A stretch of 63,349 nucleotides of DNA, taken from assembly GCF_016902415.1 (NCBI RefSeq), contig NZ_JACJLV010000013.1:1-63349 (forward strand), in the 5' to 3' direction. The notes under the pieces are model-generated. The model was not told where the DNA came from. It ran no database searches and worked only from the letters and a program-made list of their open reading frames with translations. The position numbers were made by a program, and so were the translations under genes. Positions 1-9,195 of the stretch are shown here, in pieces (positions within the stretch are counted from its first letter, which is position 1; every line of letters begins with the position of its first letter). The DNA comes from Mordavella massiliensis (GTDB lineage Bacteria; Bacillota; Clostridia; Lachnospirales; Lachnospiraceae).

Positions 1-10
1 GGAAAGAACA

Positions 11-550
11 ATGGGCGAAAATGTGAAACGTACAGGGCGGGAACTGGCATATCAGGGATCGATTCTGACGGTTTATAAAGATTATATGGAATTTGAAAAC
101 GGCAATACGGCGATCTTTGACTTTATCCACCATGACGGCGCCGCTGCCGTAGTACCTGTGCTGCCGGACGGCAGGCTTCTTATGGTCTGTCAGTATCGGA
201 ATGCCCTGGAAAGGGACACGCTGGAGATCCCGGCAGGAAAGCTGGATGATCCGGGAGAAGAAGGGATCCTTTGTGCCGCAAGGGAACTGGAAGAAGAGAC
301 CGGATACCGCTGCGACCAGCTGGAGCGGCTGCTTACCCTCCGGACAACCGTGGCGTTCTGTGATGAAAAAATTGAGATATTCGTGGCAAGAAATCTGATA
401 AAGACAAAGCAGCATCTGGATGAAGACGAATATGTAGATGTAAAAGCATATACCGTGGAAGAATTGAAGAATAAAATATTTGCAGGCGAGATCCAGGATT
501 CCAAAACCATTGCGGCGATCCTGGCATATGAAGCAAAATACGGCATATAA
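11..550 (+). CDS. nudF: NUDIX hydrolase, ADP-ribose pyrophosphatase type
   Basis: A 179-residue cytosolic NUDIX hydrolase, probably cleaving ADP-ribose to AMP and ribose 5-phosphate as a housekeeping activity. The NUDIX box runs from about residue 76: PAGKL, then an E-x7-REL-EEETG core giving the metal-binding glutamates. The loop between the first glycine and first glutamate is one residue longer than the textbook G-x5-E, a variation common in this subfamily. The ATG at 11 is near the window edge, so the upstream promoter cannot be judged. The next gene, spoIIM, begins within 30 bp; nudF-spoIIM adjacency is also known in Bacillus. The exact substrate is inferred from family and context. Confidence 0.85.
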   Translation: MGENVKRTGRELAYQGSILTVYKDYMEFENGNTAIFDFIHHDGAAAVVPVLPDGRLLMVCQYRNALERDTLEIPAGKLDDPGEEGILCAARELEEETGYRCDQLERLLTLRTTVAFCDEKIEIFVARNLIKTKQHLDEDEYVDVKAYTVEELKNKIFAGEIQDSKTIAAILAYEAKYGI

Positions 551-578
551 TGAAGTATCTGACATAAGGAGGGGTTAT

Positions 579-1121
579 GTGAGGATACGGGAAAACAGAA
601 CATATGCCGTCTGGATCTGTATGGCTGGTTTTCTGGCCGGGATCGTGTACGCGAATCTGCCTGCCAGGAACGAAATTGCAGATATGGGGATCTTTCAGGA
701 ACATTTTTTCAGCCGTTTTTCACAGGCTGACACCATGTCGGCCGGATTTCTCTGGTATGTTGCGAGGATCCGGCTTATGCCGGCTCTTTTCCTGGCTGTT
801 TTTGGCTGTACCAGGTTCCGGAAAGGAGCGGCGGCTGTCATGCTTTTGTGGACAGGCTTTTCCTGCGGACTGATCATGACGGCCGCGGTCATAAAGATGG
901 GGGTAAAAGGTTGGCTCTTTTGTCTGGCTGCTTTTACGCCCCATCTGTTCTTTTATGCCGCCGGCTATCTGATCCTTCTGTGGTATCTGTTGCGGTACCC
1001 CGGGGTGCAGTGGAATCTTTCCAAAACCGCGGCCACGGCTTTTTTACTGGTGACGGGGATCCTGCTGGAATGCTATGTGAACCCGGTGCTTCTGGAACTG
1101 TTTTTAAAGACGTTTTCCTGA
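579..1121 (+). CDS. spoIIM: Stage II sporulation protein M
   Basis: An integral membrane protein of about 180 residues. SpoIIM forms with SpoIID and SpoIIP the DMP peptidoglycan-degrading machine that thins septal wall and drives engulfment of the forespore. Four or five hydrophobic segments are visible, from the N-terminal AVWICMAGFLAGIVYA to the C-terminal ATAFLLVTGILL. I chose the GTG at 579 because AAGGAGGGG at 566-574 sits just upstream; an in-frame ATG at 528 lies inside nudF without a convincing site. The last 18 bp overlap the convergent spoVB gene, so the two 3' ends share sequence. The gene's partner spoIIP is also in this window; spoIID is not. Confidence 0.85.
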   Translation: MRIRENRTYAVWICMAGFLAGIVYANLPARNEIADMGIFQEHFFSRFSQADTMSAGFLWYVARIRLMPALFLAVFGCTRFRKGAAAVMLLWTGFSCGLIMTAAVIKMGVKGWLFCLAAFTPHLFFYAAGYLILLWYLLRYPGVQWNLSKTAATAFLLVTGILLECYVNPVLLELFLKTFS

Positions 1122-2426
1122 AAAACGGATCAGAAAGATCAGGCAGGAAAGAAACACCAGGATCTGGCTTGCCAGCATTCCCCACAGATAACCCAGGATC
1201 CCGAAGAGCGGGATCAGAAGAAAGACACTAAAGAGACGAAGAGAAAGGCTGGCCCCGTTGATCAGAAAGGTGACAGACGTTTTCCCTGTACCGTTGATCA
1301 TGCTGATCAGTGTGCCGTTGGTGTAAAGGAAAGGGCACATAAAAGCCAGTGTGCGGATCAGGGTTCCGGCCAGGGAACTGTGGAACAGCCATCTGCCGAT
1401 CCACGGGCCGGTAACAAAGAGAAATACACAGCATATGCTTCCCATGGCGATGCAGGAGCAGGCGGTCTTTCGGACAAGAGAAAGAAAGCCGGAACGGTCC
1501 TTTACAGCCTGCAGGTCTGCCACTTCCGGAAGAAGCATGGTGGAGACCGAGTTTGTCAGCGCGCTGGGAAAAAGGATGCAGGGGAGAGCCATTCCGGTCA
1601 GCACCCCATAGACCGAGAGGGCTTCCCGGCCGGTCATTCCATAGAGCTGCAGCTTCAAGGGGATGGAGACAGCTTCGGTACTTTGCAGAAGATTTAAAAG
1701 AACCCTGCTGCCGGTCAGAGGAAGAGAAGGGACCAGAAGTTTTGGCGCATGGCGGGCAAGCCCCAGGAAGGAAGGCGTATGCATCCTCCGGGTTTCTTGT
1801 TTTCGCAGCATATAGAGGCAAAAAGAGGAAGAGGCAAGTTCTCCAAGGATCAGTCCGATGACTGCAAGCGAGATCTGGAAGGAGACGCCCTGGCTTTTGC
1901 CGATGTGATAGATCAAAAGGACGCCTGCGATGCGGGCGGACTGTTCCAGCAGCTGGGATACGGCAGGGATCCCGGTTTCCTTGCGCCCGAAATAATAGCC
2001 GCAGATACAGCTGTGGACGGCGGCAAAGGGAAAGACATAGGACAGAAGGATCAGCAGATCTTCGCAGCGGGGATCCCTAAGAAAGTTTACGGCTGCAGAG
2101 TTTGCATATTTTTGCAGAAGGAGTGTAACAATACAGGATAAAAAGACCGTGATTAGAAGGCCGGAGTACAAAAGCTCCCGGGCTTCTTTTTCTTTGCCAA
2201 GAGCTGTGTTTTTGGCAGTCAGGCGTGAGAGGATCGTCTGGATGCCGGCACAGGTGAGAGAAAAACCCAGGGCATAGACAGGGAACACCAGCTGGTAGAT
2301 CCCCATGCCCTCCTCTCCAAAGGTGTGGCTTAAAAAAATGCGGTAAAAGAAGCCCATGACACGGGTACAAAGGCCGGTCAGAGTCAAGATGAGCGTTCCT
2401 TTCAGCAAGATGGATCTGCGGGACAT
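1104..2426 (-). CDS. spoVB: SpoVB-like polysaccharide/lipid flippase (MATE/MurJ superfamily)
   Basis: A 440-residue polytopic membrane protein with about a dozen hydrophobic segments, typical of the MVF/MurJ-SpoVB branch of the MOP flippase superfamily. The opening RRSILLKGTLILTLTGLCTR followed by FFYRIFLSHTFGEEGMGIYQL is characteristic of SpoVB, which is needed for spore cortex peptidoglycan synthesis, probably by flipping a lipid-linked precursor. The start is the ATG at 2426, preceded on the minus strand by CAGGAGA; longer reading upstream has no site. It diverges from the Fe-S operon and converges on spoIIM. Other paralogues of this family handle polysaccharide export, so the sporulation role is inferred from similarity and the spoIIM neighbour. 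Confidence 0.8.
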   Translation of the reverse strand: MSRRSILLKGTLILTLTGLCTRVMGFFYRIFLSHTFGEEGMGIYQLVFPVYALGFSLTCAGIQTILSRLTAKNTALGKEKEARELLYSGLLITVFLSCIVTLLLQKYANSAAVNFLRDPRCEDLLILLSYVFPFAAVHSCICGYYFGRKETGIPAVSQLLEQSARIAGVLLIYHIGKSQGVSFQISLAVIGLILGELASSSFCLYMLRKQETRRMHTPSFLGLARHAPKLLVPSLPLTGSRVLLNLLQSTEAVSIPLKLQLYGMTGREALSVYGVLTGMALPCILFPSALTNSVSTMLLPEVADLQAVKDRSGFLSLVRKTACSCIAMGSICCVFLFVTGPWIGRWLFHSSLAGTLIRTLAFMCPFLYTNGTLISMINGTGKTSVTFLINGASLSLRLFSVFLLIPLFGILGYLWGMLASQILVFLSCLIFLIRFSGKRL

Positions 2427-2475
2427 AGGAAAGTCTCCTGAAAAGATATTATTACAAATTATTCTGATAGAAATC

Positions 2476-2504
2476 TTGACAGAACCGTCCGCTGGTGATA
2501 TTCT
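2476..2504 (+). promoter_or_regulatory. SigA-type promoter of the Fe-S operon
   Basis: TTGACA at 2476-2481 and TATTCT at 2499-2504 are separated by 17 bp. Transcription would start near 2511, immediately before the dyad at 2519-2535 and 44 bp ahead of the Rrf2-family regulator gene. Confidence 0.75.
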
Positions 2505-2518
2505 ACAAAAAGAAATAA

Positions 2519-2535
2519 CCAAGTAAACTACTAGG
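2519..2535 (+). promoter_or_regulatory. Candidate Rrf2/IscR-type operator
   Basis: CCAAGTA-AAC-TACTAGG is a 7-3-7 imperfect dyad with one mismatch between arms. It lies just downstream of the -10 element and upstream of the ribosome binding site of the Rrf2-family gene, a position suited to autorepression. The assignment to that regulator is inference from position and symmetry. Confidence 0.5.
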
Positions 2536-2554
2536 AATTAAAAGGGGTGAAAGA

Positions 2555-3016
2555 ATGAAACTTTCAACCAAGGGAAGATACGGGCTCCGGGCCATAATCG
2601 ATCTGGCCAGGTACAGTGAAAAGGAGCCGGTATCCTTAAGCAGTATTGCAGAACGGCAGTATCTGTCAGAGGGCTATCTGGAACAGCTGGTGGCCATGCT
2701 GAAAAAAGCAGGGCTGGTGGCAGGGATCCGGGGCGCACAGGGCGGATATGTCCTGGCAAAGGATCCGTCTGACATCTCTGTAGGAGATATCCTGCGGGCC
2801 CTGGAAGGCAATCTGGAACCGGTAAGATGCGCGGCCTTTTATTCAGAAGAGGGCTGCCAGGCTGCAGACGGCTGTGTGACAAAATATGTCTGGCAGAAGA
2901 TCAACGACAGCATCAACGATACCGTAAACCATATCATGCTGGACGAGCTGGTGCGGGAAAGCAGAAAGGTTAATCCGGCAGGAGAATGCAAAGGGCCGCA
3001 ATGCAGCCGGACCTGA
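2555..3016 (+). CDS. iscR: Rrf2 family transcriptional regulator (IscR-like)
   Basis: A 153-residue winged-helix regulator starting MKLSTKGRYGLRAIIDLA, the standard Rrf2 opening, with the wing/recognition segment GIRGAQGGYVLAK near residues 57-69. Three cysteines at positions 92, 101 and 107 match the spacing zone where IscR binds a [2Fe-2S] cluster, so cluster sensing is plausible; two more cysteines (145, 150) lie in the C-terminal tail. It heads the operon for cysteine desulfurase, scaffold and MnmA, separated from iscS by 40 bp. The likely role is to match Fe-S assembly to demand, acting on the dyad at 2519-2535. A CymR-like sulfur-control role is the main alternative. Confidence 0.85.
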   Translation: MKLSTKGRYGLRAIIDLARYSEKEPVSLSSIAERQYLSEGYLEQLVAMLKKAGLVAGIRGAQGGYVLAKDPSDISVGDILRALEGNLEPVRCAAFYSEEGCQAADGCVTKYVWQKINDSINDTVNHIMLDELVRESRKVNPAGECKGPQCSRT

Positions 3017-3056
3017 ACATTTTCAAGACTCAAAAAGAAACAGGAGGATTCATCAT

Positions 3057-4262
3057 ATGAGTAGATTCTTATATCTTGACAATGCGGCAACCACGAAGAC
3101 AGCGCCTGAGGTTCTGGAGGCCATGCTGCCTTATTTTACAGAAAAATTCGGCAATCCCTCCAGCGTGTATCAGTTTGCTGCAGGGAATAAATCAGTGATC
3201 GATGAGCAGAGGGACCTGATCGCCGCGACACTGGGAGCCAAAGGAAAAGAGATTTACTTTACCGCGGGAGGTTCAGAATCAGACAACTGGGCCCTGAAGG
3301 CAACTGCGGAAGCTTATGCCCAGAAAGGGAAACACATCATCACAACGAAGATCGAACATCATGCGGTCCTTCATTCCGCACAGTATCTGGAGAAACAAGG
3401 ATACGAGGTGACCTACCTTGATGTGGATGAAGATGGAAAAGTAAGACTTCAGGATCTGGAGGCAGCCATCCGTCCGGATACGATCCTGATCTCGGTGATG
3501 TATGCCAACAATGAGATCGGTACCATTCAGCCGATCCGGGAGATCGGCGCCATTGCCCATGAGCACGGCATCCTGTTCCATACAGACGCGGTGCAGGCAT
3601 ACGGCCATCTGCCCATTGATGTGGATGCGTGCCATATTGATATGCTGAGCGCCAGCGGACATAAACTGAACGGCCCCAAAGGGATCGGTTTTCTCTATAT
3701 CCGTACCGGTGTGAAGATCCGCTCCTTTATCCATGGCGGAGCCCAGGAGAGGAAGCGCCGCGCAGGCACAGAAAATGTTCCCGGCATCGTGGGGCTGGGA
3801 GCTGCGGTAAAGCGTGCCTTTGCATCTATGGAAGAGCGGACGGGAAAAGAGAAGGAGATGCGGGATTACCTGATCGGGCGGGTGCTTGAGGAAATTCCTT
3901 ATACCAGGCTCAACGGACATCCCACGGACCGGCTTCCGGGCAATACGAATTTCAGCTTCCGGTTTATTGAAGGAGAATCCCTTCTGATCCGTCTGGATAT
4001 GAAAGGAATCTGCGGTTCCAGCGGGTCCGCCTGCACATCCGGATCTCTGGACCCTTCCCATGTCCTTCTGGCTATCGGGCTGCCCCATGAGATCGCGCAC
4101 GGTTCCTTAAGGCTTACCTTAAATGAAGAGATTACCAGAGAAGATATTGATTATGTAGTGGAAAGCTTAAAAGAGATTGCAGAAGGACTCCGCCGGATGT
4201 CGCCTCTTTATGAGGATTTTATGAAAAAGCAGGCCGGCCGGGCGTCAGAGAAAAACAGATAA
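3057..4262 (+). CDS. iscS: Cysteine desulfurase (NifS/IscS family)
   Basis: A 401-residue PLP enzyme that removes sulfur from cysteine as a persulfide and passes it to the IscU scaffold and to MnmA. The PLP lysine is K203 in SASGHKLNGPKG, and the persulfide-forming cysteine is C326 in the flexible loop GSSGSACTSGS. The substrate/PLP residues around H101-H102 and the NNEIGT motif near 151 are present. The ATG at 3057 follows CAGGAGG with good spacing. It is followed 24 bp later by the scaffold gene, a common Clostridial nifS-nifU arrangement. The short insert of IscS-type group I enzymes before the catalytic cysteine is consistent with this assignment. Confidence 0.95.
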   Translation: MSRFLYLDNAATTKTAPEVLEAMLPYFTEKFGNPSSVYQFAAGNKSVIDEQRDLIAATLGAKGKEIYFTAGGSESDNWALKATAEAYAQKGKHIITTKIEHHAVLHSAQYLEKQGYEVTYLDVDEDGKVRLQDLEAAIRPDTILISVMYANNEIGTIQPIREIGAIAHEHGILFHTDAVQAYGHLPIDVDACHIDMLSASGHKLNGPKGIGFLYIRTGVKIRSFIHGGAQERKRRAGTENVPGIVGLGAAVKRAFASMEERTGKEKEMRDYLIGRVLEEIPYTRLNGHPTDRLPGNTNFSFRFIEGESLLIRLDMKGICGSSGSACTSGSLDPSHVLLAIGLPHEIAHGSLRLTLNEEITREDIDYVVESLKEIAEGLRRMSPLYEDFMKKQAGRASEKNR

Positions 4263-4286
4263 AAGAGATCAGTCAGGAGGAAAGAT

Positions 4287-4730
4287 ATGTATTCAGCGAA
4301 AGTAATGGATCATTTTGAACACCCAAGAAATGTAGGAGAGATCGAGAACGCCAGCGGCGTGGGAACGGTCGGAAACGCAAAGTGCGGAGATATCATGCGG
4401 ATCTATCTGGATATTGACGAAAACCAGATCATCCGGGATGTGAAGTTTAAGACTTTTGGATGCGGCGCTGCGGTTGCCACCAGCAGCATGGCGACGGAAC
4501 TGGTAAAAGGAAAATCCATCCAGGAGGCCATGCAGGTGACCAATCAGGCGGTGATGGAAGCGCTTGACGGACTGCCGCCGGTTAAGGTACACTGTTCTTT
4601 GCTGGCAGAAGAAGCCATCCACGCGGCCTTGTGGGACTATGCCGAAAAGCACGGCATTAAGATCGAGGGGCTTACAAAGCCCAAATCAGACATCCATGAG
4701 GGCGAGGAAGAAGAGGAAGAAGAATATTAA
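4287..4730 (+). CDS. iscU: Fe-S cluster assembly scaffold (IscU/NifU N-domain type)
   Basis: A 147-residue scaffold on which Fe-S clusters are built from desulfurase sulfur. All three conserved ligand cysteines are visible: C33 in NAKCGD, C59 in FGCGAA and C102 in VHCSLLAE. It stands in an operon with iscS upstream and mnmA 15 bp downstream. The protein ends in an acidic tail, HEGEEEEEEEY, beyond the conserved fold; this tail is encoded by a GAA/GAG run and could be a charged interaction segment. The role is secure from the family motifs; the function of the tail is unknown. Confidence 0.95.
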   Translation: MYSAKVMDHFEHPRNVGEIENASGVGTVGNAKCGDIMRIYLDIDENQIIRDVKFKTFGCGAAVATSSMATELVKGKSIQEAMQVTNQAVMEALDGLPPVKVHCSLLAEEAIHAALWDYAEKHGIKIEGLTKPKSDIHEGEEEEEEEY

Positions 4731-4745
4731 GACTGAGGATCAGAT

Positions 4746-5831
4746 ATGGAACGAAAAAAGGTAGTAGTGGGGATGTCCGGAGGCGTGGATTCGTCGGTGG
4801 CGGCCTGGCTCTTAAAAGAACAGGGATATGACGTGATCGGTGTAACCATGCAGATCTGGCAGAAAGAAGAAGAGACTGTGGCAGAGGAAAATGGCGGGTG
4901 CTGCGGCTTAAGCGCGGTGGAAGATGCAAGAAGAGTGGCGTCCGCCCTGGGGATCCCGCACTATGTCATGAATTTCCGGAAAGAATTTCAGGAACATGTC
5001 ATAGATTATTTTGTGGGAGAATATTTAAATGGCCGGACGCCGAATCCATGTATTGCCTGCAACCGTTATGTGAAATGGGAGTCGCTTCTTGAAAGGAGCC
5101 GTCAGATCGGAGCAGATTATATTGCTACCGGACATTACGCCAGGATTGACCGGCTGGAAAACGGCCGTTACAGCTTAAGAACTTCCAAGACAGGCGCAAA
5201 GGATCAGACCTATGCTCTTTATAATCTGACCCAGGACCAGCTTGCTTCCACACTGATGCCTGTGGGAGAGTATACCAAAGAACAGATCCGCCAGATGGCA
5301 AAGGATATGGGGCTTCTGGTGGCGGATAAGCCGGACAGCCAGGACATCTGTTTCGTGCCGGACGGAGATTACGCTTCCTTTATTGAGGAGCAGACCGATG
5401 CGGGAAGCCGGCCGGGCAGTTTTGTTTTGTCAGACGGTACGGTAGTGGGGACTCACAAAGGAATCATCCACTATACGGTAGGACAGAGAAAAGGACTGGG
5501 CCTGGCGCTTGGACAGCCGGTATTCGTACTGGAAATCCGGCCGGAAACGAATGAGATCGTGGTGGGAAGCCATGAGGAGTCTCTGACCCGTCAGGTAAGA
5601 GCCCGGGGGCTTAATTTTATGTCCCTGCCGGATCTGCCGGAGAAAATGAGAGTCTGGGCCAAAATCCGCTACAATCATAAAGGAGCCTGGTGCGTGGCAG
5701 AAAAGACAGGAGAAGACGAGATCCTGTGTACCTTTGAGGAACCGCAGCGTGCAGTGACGCCGGGACAGGCCCTGGTGCTGTACGACGGAGACTATGTGCT
5801 GGGCGGCGGAACGATCGTGAAGGAGGAATAA
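4746..5831 (+). CDS. mnmA: tRNA-specific 2-thiouridylase
   Basis: A 361-residue enzyme that makes 2-thiouridine at wobble position 34 of Lys, Glu and Gln tRNAs, using sulfur relayed from the desulfurase. The PP-loop SGGVDSS is at residues 11-17 and binds ATP to adenylate the uridine. The two catalytic cysteines correspond to C102 in TPNPCIAC and C202 in [11 protein letters not shown]. The C-terminal beta-barrel domain ends normally. The gene lies directly after the IscS/IscU pair, so sulfur donor and acceptor are co-transcribed. An extra cysteine pair near residue 52 (GGCCGL) is common in Clostridial members. Confidence 0.97.
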   Translation: MERKKVVVGMSGGVDSSVAAWLLKEQGYDVIGVTMQIWQKEEETVAEENGGCCGLSAVEDARRVASALGIPHYVMNFRKEFQEHVIDYFVGEYLNGRTPNPCIACNRYVKWESLLERSRQIGADYIATGHYARIDRLENGRYSLRTSKTGAKDQTYALYNLTQDQLASTLMPVGEYTKEQIRQMAKDMGLLVADKPDSQDICFVPDGDYASFIEEQTDAGSRPGSFVLSDGTVVGTHKGIIHYTVGQRKGLGLALGQPVFVLEIRPETNEIVVGSHEESLTRQVRARGLNFMSLPDLPEKMRVWAKIRYNHKGAWCVAEKTGEDEILCTFEEPQRAVTPGQALVLYDGDYVLGGGTIVKEE

Positions 5832-5832
5832 A

Positions 5833-6648
5833 ATGAGAGCAGATGTTCACATGCATACGAATTTTTCGCATGATTCCGAGGCAACGCCGGAGCAGATGAT
5901 TGAAGGAGCGATCCAGAAAGGACTGGAAGTCATCTGTTTTACGGATCATTATGATAAGGACAACATGTCCTGGGGACCGGAGGATATATTTGAACCGGAG
6001 CCGTATTTTCAGACGCTGGTGCCGCTGCAGGAAAAATACCGGGGAAAGATCGAGGTCCGGATCGGCGTAGAACTGGGACTGCAGCCCCACCTGGGAGAGT
6101 TTTACCACGAATTTGTGGCAAAATATCCCTTTGATTTTGTGATCGGATCTCTTCACAGTGTCCGCAGGAAGGACGTGGTTTACGGCATGCGCCATGATCC
6201 GGAATTCCAGAAGCTGACAGATGAGGAGTTTTACCGGATCACACTGGAAGAGATGCTGGAAGATGTCCGGAAGAATCAGGATTTTGATGTGCTGGGACAT
6301 ATAGATTATATGGTGCGTTACGGAAAAGCACAGGAAAAAGAATATTCTTATGCCAGATATGCGGATATCATCGATGAGATCCTGCGTACTGTGATCGGGA
6401 AAGGAAAGGGGATCGAGCTGAACATGGCAGGCTTAAAGTACGGACTTCCCTTTGCCCATCCGCACCCGGATATCCTGAAACGGTACCGTGAGCTTGGCGG
6501 CGAGATCATCACGGTGGGAGCGGACGGACATAAGCCGGAGCATATCGCATATGATTATGATAAGGTTTCGGATATCCTGAAAAGCTGCAGATTCCGCTAT
6601 TATACGGAATTTGCAGGACGCAGGCCCGTTTTCCGTCAGCTGACTTAA
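5833..6648 (+). CDS. hisJ: PHP-domain phosphatase, histidinol-phosphatase family
   Basis: A 271-residue PHP-fold metallophosphoesterase. The N-terminal metal motif DVHMHTNFSHDS (residues 4-15), the FTDHYD motif near 36-41, the GSLHSVR segment and the terminal GADGHKPEH are the expected metal ligands of the HisJ/HisK histidinol-phosphatase group, which makes histidinol from histidinol phosphate. It starts one base after the mnmA stop, with AGGAGGA lying inside the end of mnmA, so it is translationally linked to the Fe-S/thiolation operon. No other histidine genes are nearby. A different phosphate ester substrate is possible because PHP enzymes of this size are diverse. Confidence 0.75.
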   Translation: MRADVHMHTNFSHDSEATPEQMIEGAIQKGLEVICFTDHYDKDNMSWGPEDIFEPEPYFQTLVPLQEKYRGKIEVRIGVELGLQPHLGEFYHEFVAKYPFDFVIGSLHSVRRKDVVYGMRHDPEFQKLTDEEFYRITLEEMLEDVRKNQDFDVLGHIDYMVRYGKAQEKEYSYARYADIIDEILRTVIGKGKGIELNMAGLKYGLPFAHPHPDILKRYRELGGEIITVGADGHKPEHIAYDYDKVSDILKSCRFRYYTEFAGRRPVFRQLT

Positions 6649-6676
6649 AAACGGTGGATAAAAAGGGGAAAAGCAC

Positions 6677-6705
6677 TTGAATTTTTGCAGCGTTTTTAGT
6701 ACAAT
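6677..6705 (+). promoter_or_regulatory. SigA-type promoter of gap
   Basis: TTGAAT at 6677-6682 and TACAAT at 6700-6705 with 17 bp between. The leader to the gap ATG is about 60 nt and ends in a strong TAGGAGGAATTAATC ribosome binding region. Confidence 0.7.
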
Positions 6706-6773
6706 AATTCTTGGTTGATGATTCTTTAACGAATTTGAAGGGATCAAGTAAAAAACTTTAGGAGGAATTAATC

Positions 6774-7787
6774 ATGGCAGTAAAAGTAGCGATTAATGGA
6801 TTCGGACGTATTGGACGTCTTGCATTCAGACAGATGTTTGGAGCAGAAGGATATGAGGTTGTTGCGATCAACGACTTAACATCTCCGAAGATGCTCGCAC
6901 ACTTATTAAAGTATGATTCTTCTCAGGGCAAATACGCTCTGGCTGACAAAGTTGAAGCTACTGATGATTCTATTATCGTAGACGGTAAGGAAATCAAGAT
7001 CTATGCAATGGCTAACGCTGAAGAGCTTCCGTGGGGAGAGATCGGTGTTGACGTTGTTCTGGAGTGTACTGGATTCTACACATCCAAAGAGAAAGCTTCT
7101 GCACATATCAAAGCAGGCGCTAGAAAGGTAGTTATTTCTGCACCGGCTGGTAATGATCTGCCGACCATCGTATATAATGTTAACCACGACACACTGAAAC
7201 CGGAAGATACTGTAATCTCTGCAGCTTCCTGTACCACAAACTGCCTTGCACCGATGGCTAAGGCTCTGAACGACCTGGCTCCGATCAAGTCCGGTATCAT
7301 GTGCACCATCCACGCTTACACAGGCGACCAGATGACTCTGGACGGACCGCAGAGAAAGGGTGATCTGAGAAGATCCCGTGCAGCTGCAGTAAATATCGTT
7401 CCGAACAGCACAGGTGCTGCAAAAGCGATCGGTCTGGTTATTCCGGAACTGAACGGCAAGCTCATCGGCGCTGCACAGCGTGTTCCGACCCCGACCGGAT
7501 CTACTACCATCCTGACAGCAGTTGTAGAAGGAAATGTAACTGTAGATCAGATCAACGAGGCGATGAAGGCTGCTTCCAACGAGTCCTTCGGATACAACAC
7601 AGATGAGATCGTATCCAGCGATATCGTTGGTATGAGATATGGTTCTCTGTTCGATGCAACACAGACCATGGTACTGCCGCTTGAGAACGGAACTACAGAG
7701 GTTCAGGTTGTTTCCTGGTATGACAATGAGAATTCTTACACAAGCCAGATGGTAAGAACGATCAAATACTTCTCTGAGTTAGCATAA
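6774..7787 (+). CDS. gap: Glyceraldehyde-3-phosphate dehydrogenase
   Basis: A 337-residue glycolytic enzyme converting glyceraldehyde 3-phosphate, phosphate and NAD to 1,3-bisphosphoglycerate. The Rossmann motif INGFGRIGR is at residues 7-15, the aspartate in AINDLTS (D34) indicates NAD preference, and the nucleophile is C153 in [12 protein letters not shown]. The gene has its own promoter, a strong ribosome binding site and a terminator 28 bp after its stop, so it can be expressed apart from pgk. Its codon choice leans on GCT, GTT and GGT more than neighbouring genes, as expected for a very highly expressed protein. Confidence 0.98.
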   Translation: MAVKVAINGFGRIGRLAFRQMFGAEGYEVVAINDLTSPKMLAHLLKYDSSQGKYALADKVEATDDSIIVDGKEIKIYAMANAEELPWGEIGVDVVLECTGFYTSKEKASAHIKAGARKVVISAPAGNDLPTIVYNVNHDTLKPEDTVISAASCTTNCLAPMAKALNDLAPIKSGIMCTIHAYTGDQMTLDGPQRKGDLRRSRAAAVNIVPNSTGAAKAIGLVIPELNGKLIGAAQRVPTPTGSTTILTAVVEGNVTVDQINEAMKAASNESFGYNTDEIVSSDIVGMRYGSLFDATQTMVLPLENGTTEVQVVSWYDNENSYTSQMVRTIKYFSELA

Positions 7788-7814
7788 TTCAGAGATCAGC
7801 TAAGACTCAAGTAA

Positions 7815-7846
7815 GGGTCCGGTCTTAAGTGGGCCGGACCCTTTTT
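7815..7846 (+). terminator. Rho-independent terminator after gap
   Basis: GGGTCCGG (7815-7822) pairs with CCGGACCC (7834-7841), followed by TTTTT. It lies between gap and pgk, allowing gap to be transcribed at a higher level than pgk; some readthrough into pgk is likely because no strong promoter is visible before pgk. Confidence 0.9.
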
Positions 7847-7895
7847 GTAAGGAGAAACAGAAGTTTCCCTAAAATAAGCTTTAGGAGGCAAAAAG

Positions 7896-9089
7896 ATGCT
7901 TAATAAAAAATCAGTCGATGATATCAATGTGAAAGGAAAACGAGTACTGGTAAGATGCGATTTTAACGTGCCGCTGATCGACGGAAAGATCACAGATGAG
8001 AACCGTCTGGTGGCAGCGCTTCCCACCATCAAAAAGCTGATCGCTGACGGCGGAAAGGTGATCCTGTGTTCCCATCTGGGCAAGCCGAAGGGACAGCCGG
8101 TTCCGGAACTTTCCCTGGCGCCGGTGGCAGCTCGTCTGTCCGAGCTTCTTGGACAGGACGTGACATTTGCCGCTGATCCGGAAGTTGTAGGACCAAATGC
8201 AAAGGCAGCAGTAGAAGCCATGAAAGACGGCGACGTGATCCTTCTTGAGAACACCCGTTACCGTGCAGAAGAGACCAAGAACGGCGAAGAGTTCAGCAAA
8301 GAGCTGGCTTCTCTTTGCGATGTATTTGTCAATGACGCTTTTGGAACCGCGCACCGCGCACACTGCTCCAACGTAGGTGTGACCCAGTATGTAGATACTG
8401 CTGTAGTCGGATATCTGATGCAGAAAGAGATCGATTTCCTCGGAAATGCGGTAAACAATCCGGAGAGACCTTTTGTAGCGATCCTTGGAGGAGCAAAGGT
8501 TTCCAGCAAGATTTCCGTGATCGAAAACCTGCTTGATAAAGTAGATACCCTGATCATCGGCGGCGGAATGTCCTATACCTTCAGCAAGGCACAGGGCGGA
8601 AGCGTAGGCAAATCACTTCTTGAGGAAGATTACTGTGAATATGCGCTGAATATGTTGAAAAAGGCTGAGGAGAAAGGCGTAAAACTGCTGCTTCCGGTAG
8701 ATACCGTGATCGCAGACGATTTCTCCAATGATGCCAATAAGAAAGTAGTAAAAGCAGGCGAGATCCCGGAAGGCTGGGAAGGCCTGGATATCGGACCGGA
8801 TACAGAGAAGATCTTCTGCGACGCTGTAAAGGACGCAAAAACGGTTGTATGGAACGGACCGATGGGCGCTTTTGAGATGCCAAACTTTGCACATGGTACA
8901 GAGGCAGTCGCGAAAGCCCTGGCAGAGACAGACGCCACCACCATCATCGGCGGAGGAGATTCCGCGGCGGCAGTAAACCAGCTGGGATATGGCGACAAGA
9001 TGACACATATCTCCACCGGCGGCGGAGCTTCCCTGGAATTCCTGGAAGGCAAAGAACTGCCGGGCGTAGCAGCCGCTAATAATAAGTAA
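7896..9089 (+). CDS. pgk: Phosphoglycerate kinase
   Basis: A 397-residue enzyme making ATP and 3-phosphoglycerate from 1,3-bisphosphoglycerate. The conserved N-terminal [12 protein letters not shown] at residues 16-27, the substrate residues around CSHLGKPKG (49-57) and the C-terminal [11 protein letters not shown] and [14 protein letters not shown] nucleotide-binding loops are all intact. TTTAGGAGGC precedes the ATG at 7896. It follows gap and its terminator, and is separated from tpiA by 217 bp holding a structured repeat region. Only a weak promoter (TTGTAA, 19 bp, TAAAAT at 7870-7875) is visible upstream. Confidence 0.98.
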   Translation: MLNKKSVDDINVKGKRVLVRCDFNVPLIDGKITDENRLVAALPTIKKLIADGGKVILCSHLGKPKGQPVPELSLAPVAARLSELLGQDVTFAADPEVVGPNAKAAVEAMKDGDVILLENTRYRAEETKNGEEFSKELASLCDVFVNDAFGTAHRAHCSNVGVTQYVDTAVVGYLMQKEIDFLGNAVNNPERPFVAILGGAKVSSKISVIENLLDKVDTLIIGGGMSYTFSKAQGGSVGKSLLEEDYCEYALNMLKKAEEKGVKLLLPVDTVIADDFSNDANKKVVKAGEIPEGWEGLDIGPDTEKIFCDAVKDAKTVVWNGPMGAFEMPNFAHGTEAVAKALAETDATTIIGGGDSAAAVNQLGYGDKMTHISTGGGASLEFLEGKELPGVAAANNK

Positions 9090-9140
9090 GCACTTAACGA
9101 GACCGAGCCGCAGGCGAGAGACGAGTGCTAGTGATTACTT
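9084..9140. repeat. Imperfect inverted repeat at the 3' end of pgk
   Basis: AAGTAAGCACT at 9084-9094, starting at the pgk stop codon, is complementary to AGTGC and TTACTT in 9124-9140, with a short bulge; a smaller GCC-GCA-GGC hairpin lies inside. There is no T-run, so it is not a classical terminator. The GC-rich stretch up to about 9190 carries further CGAA/GCGAG motifs and no reading frame that resembles a gene. Confidence 0.5.
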
Positions 9141-9195
9141 AGTTCGCCGTAGTTGACGAATGCGAGCATGAAATGCGAAGCGTGAGTTATATCGG

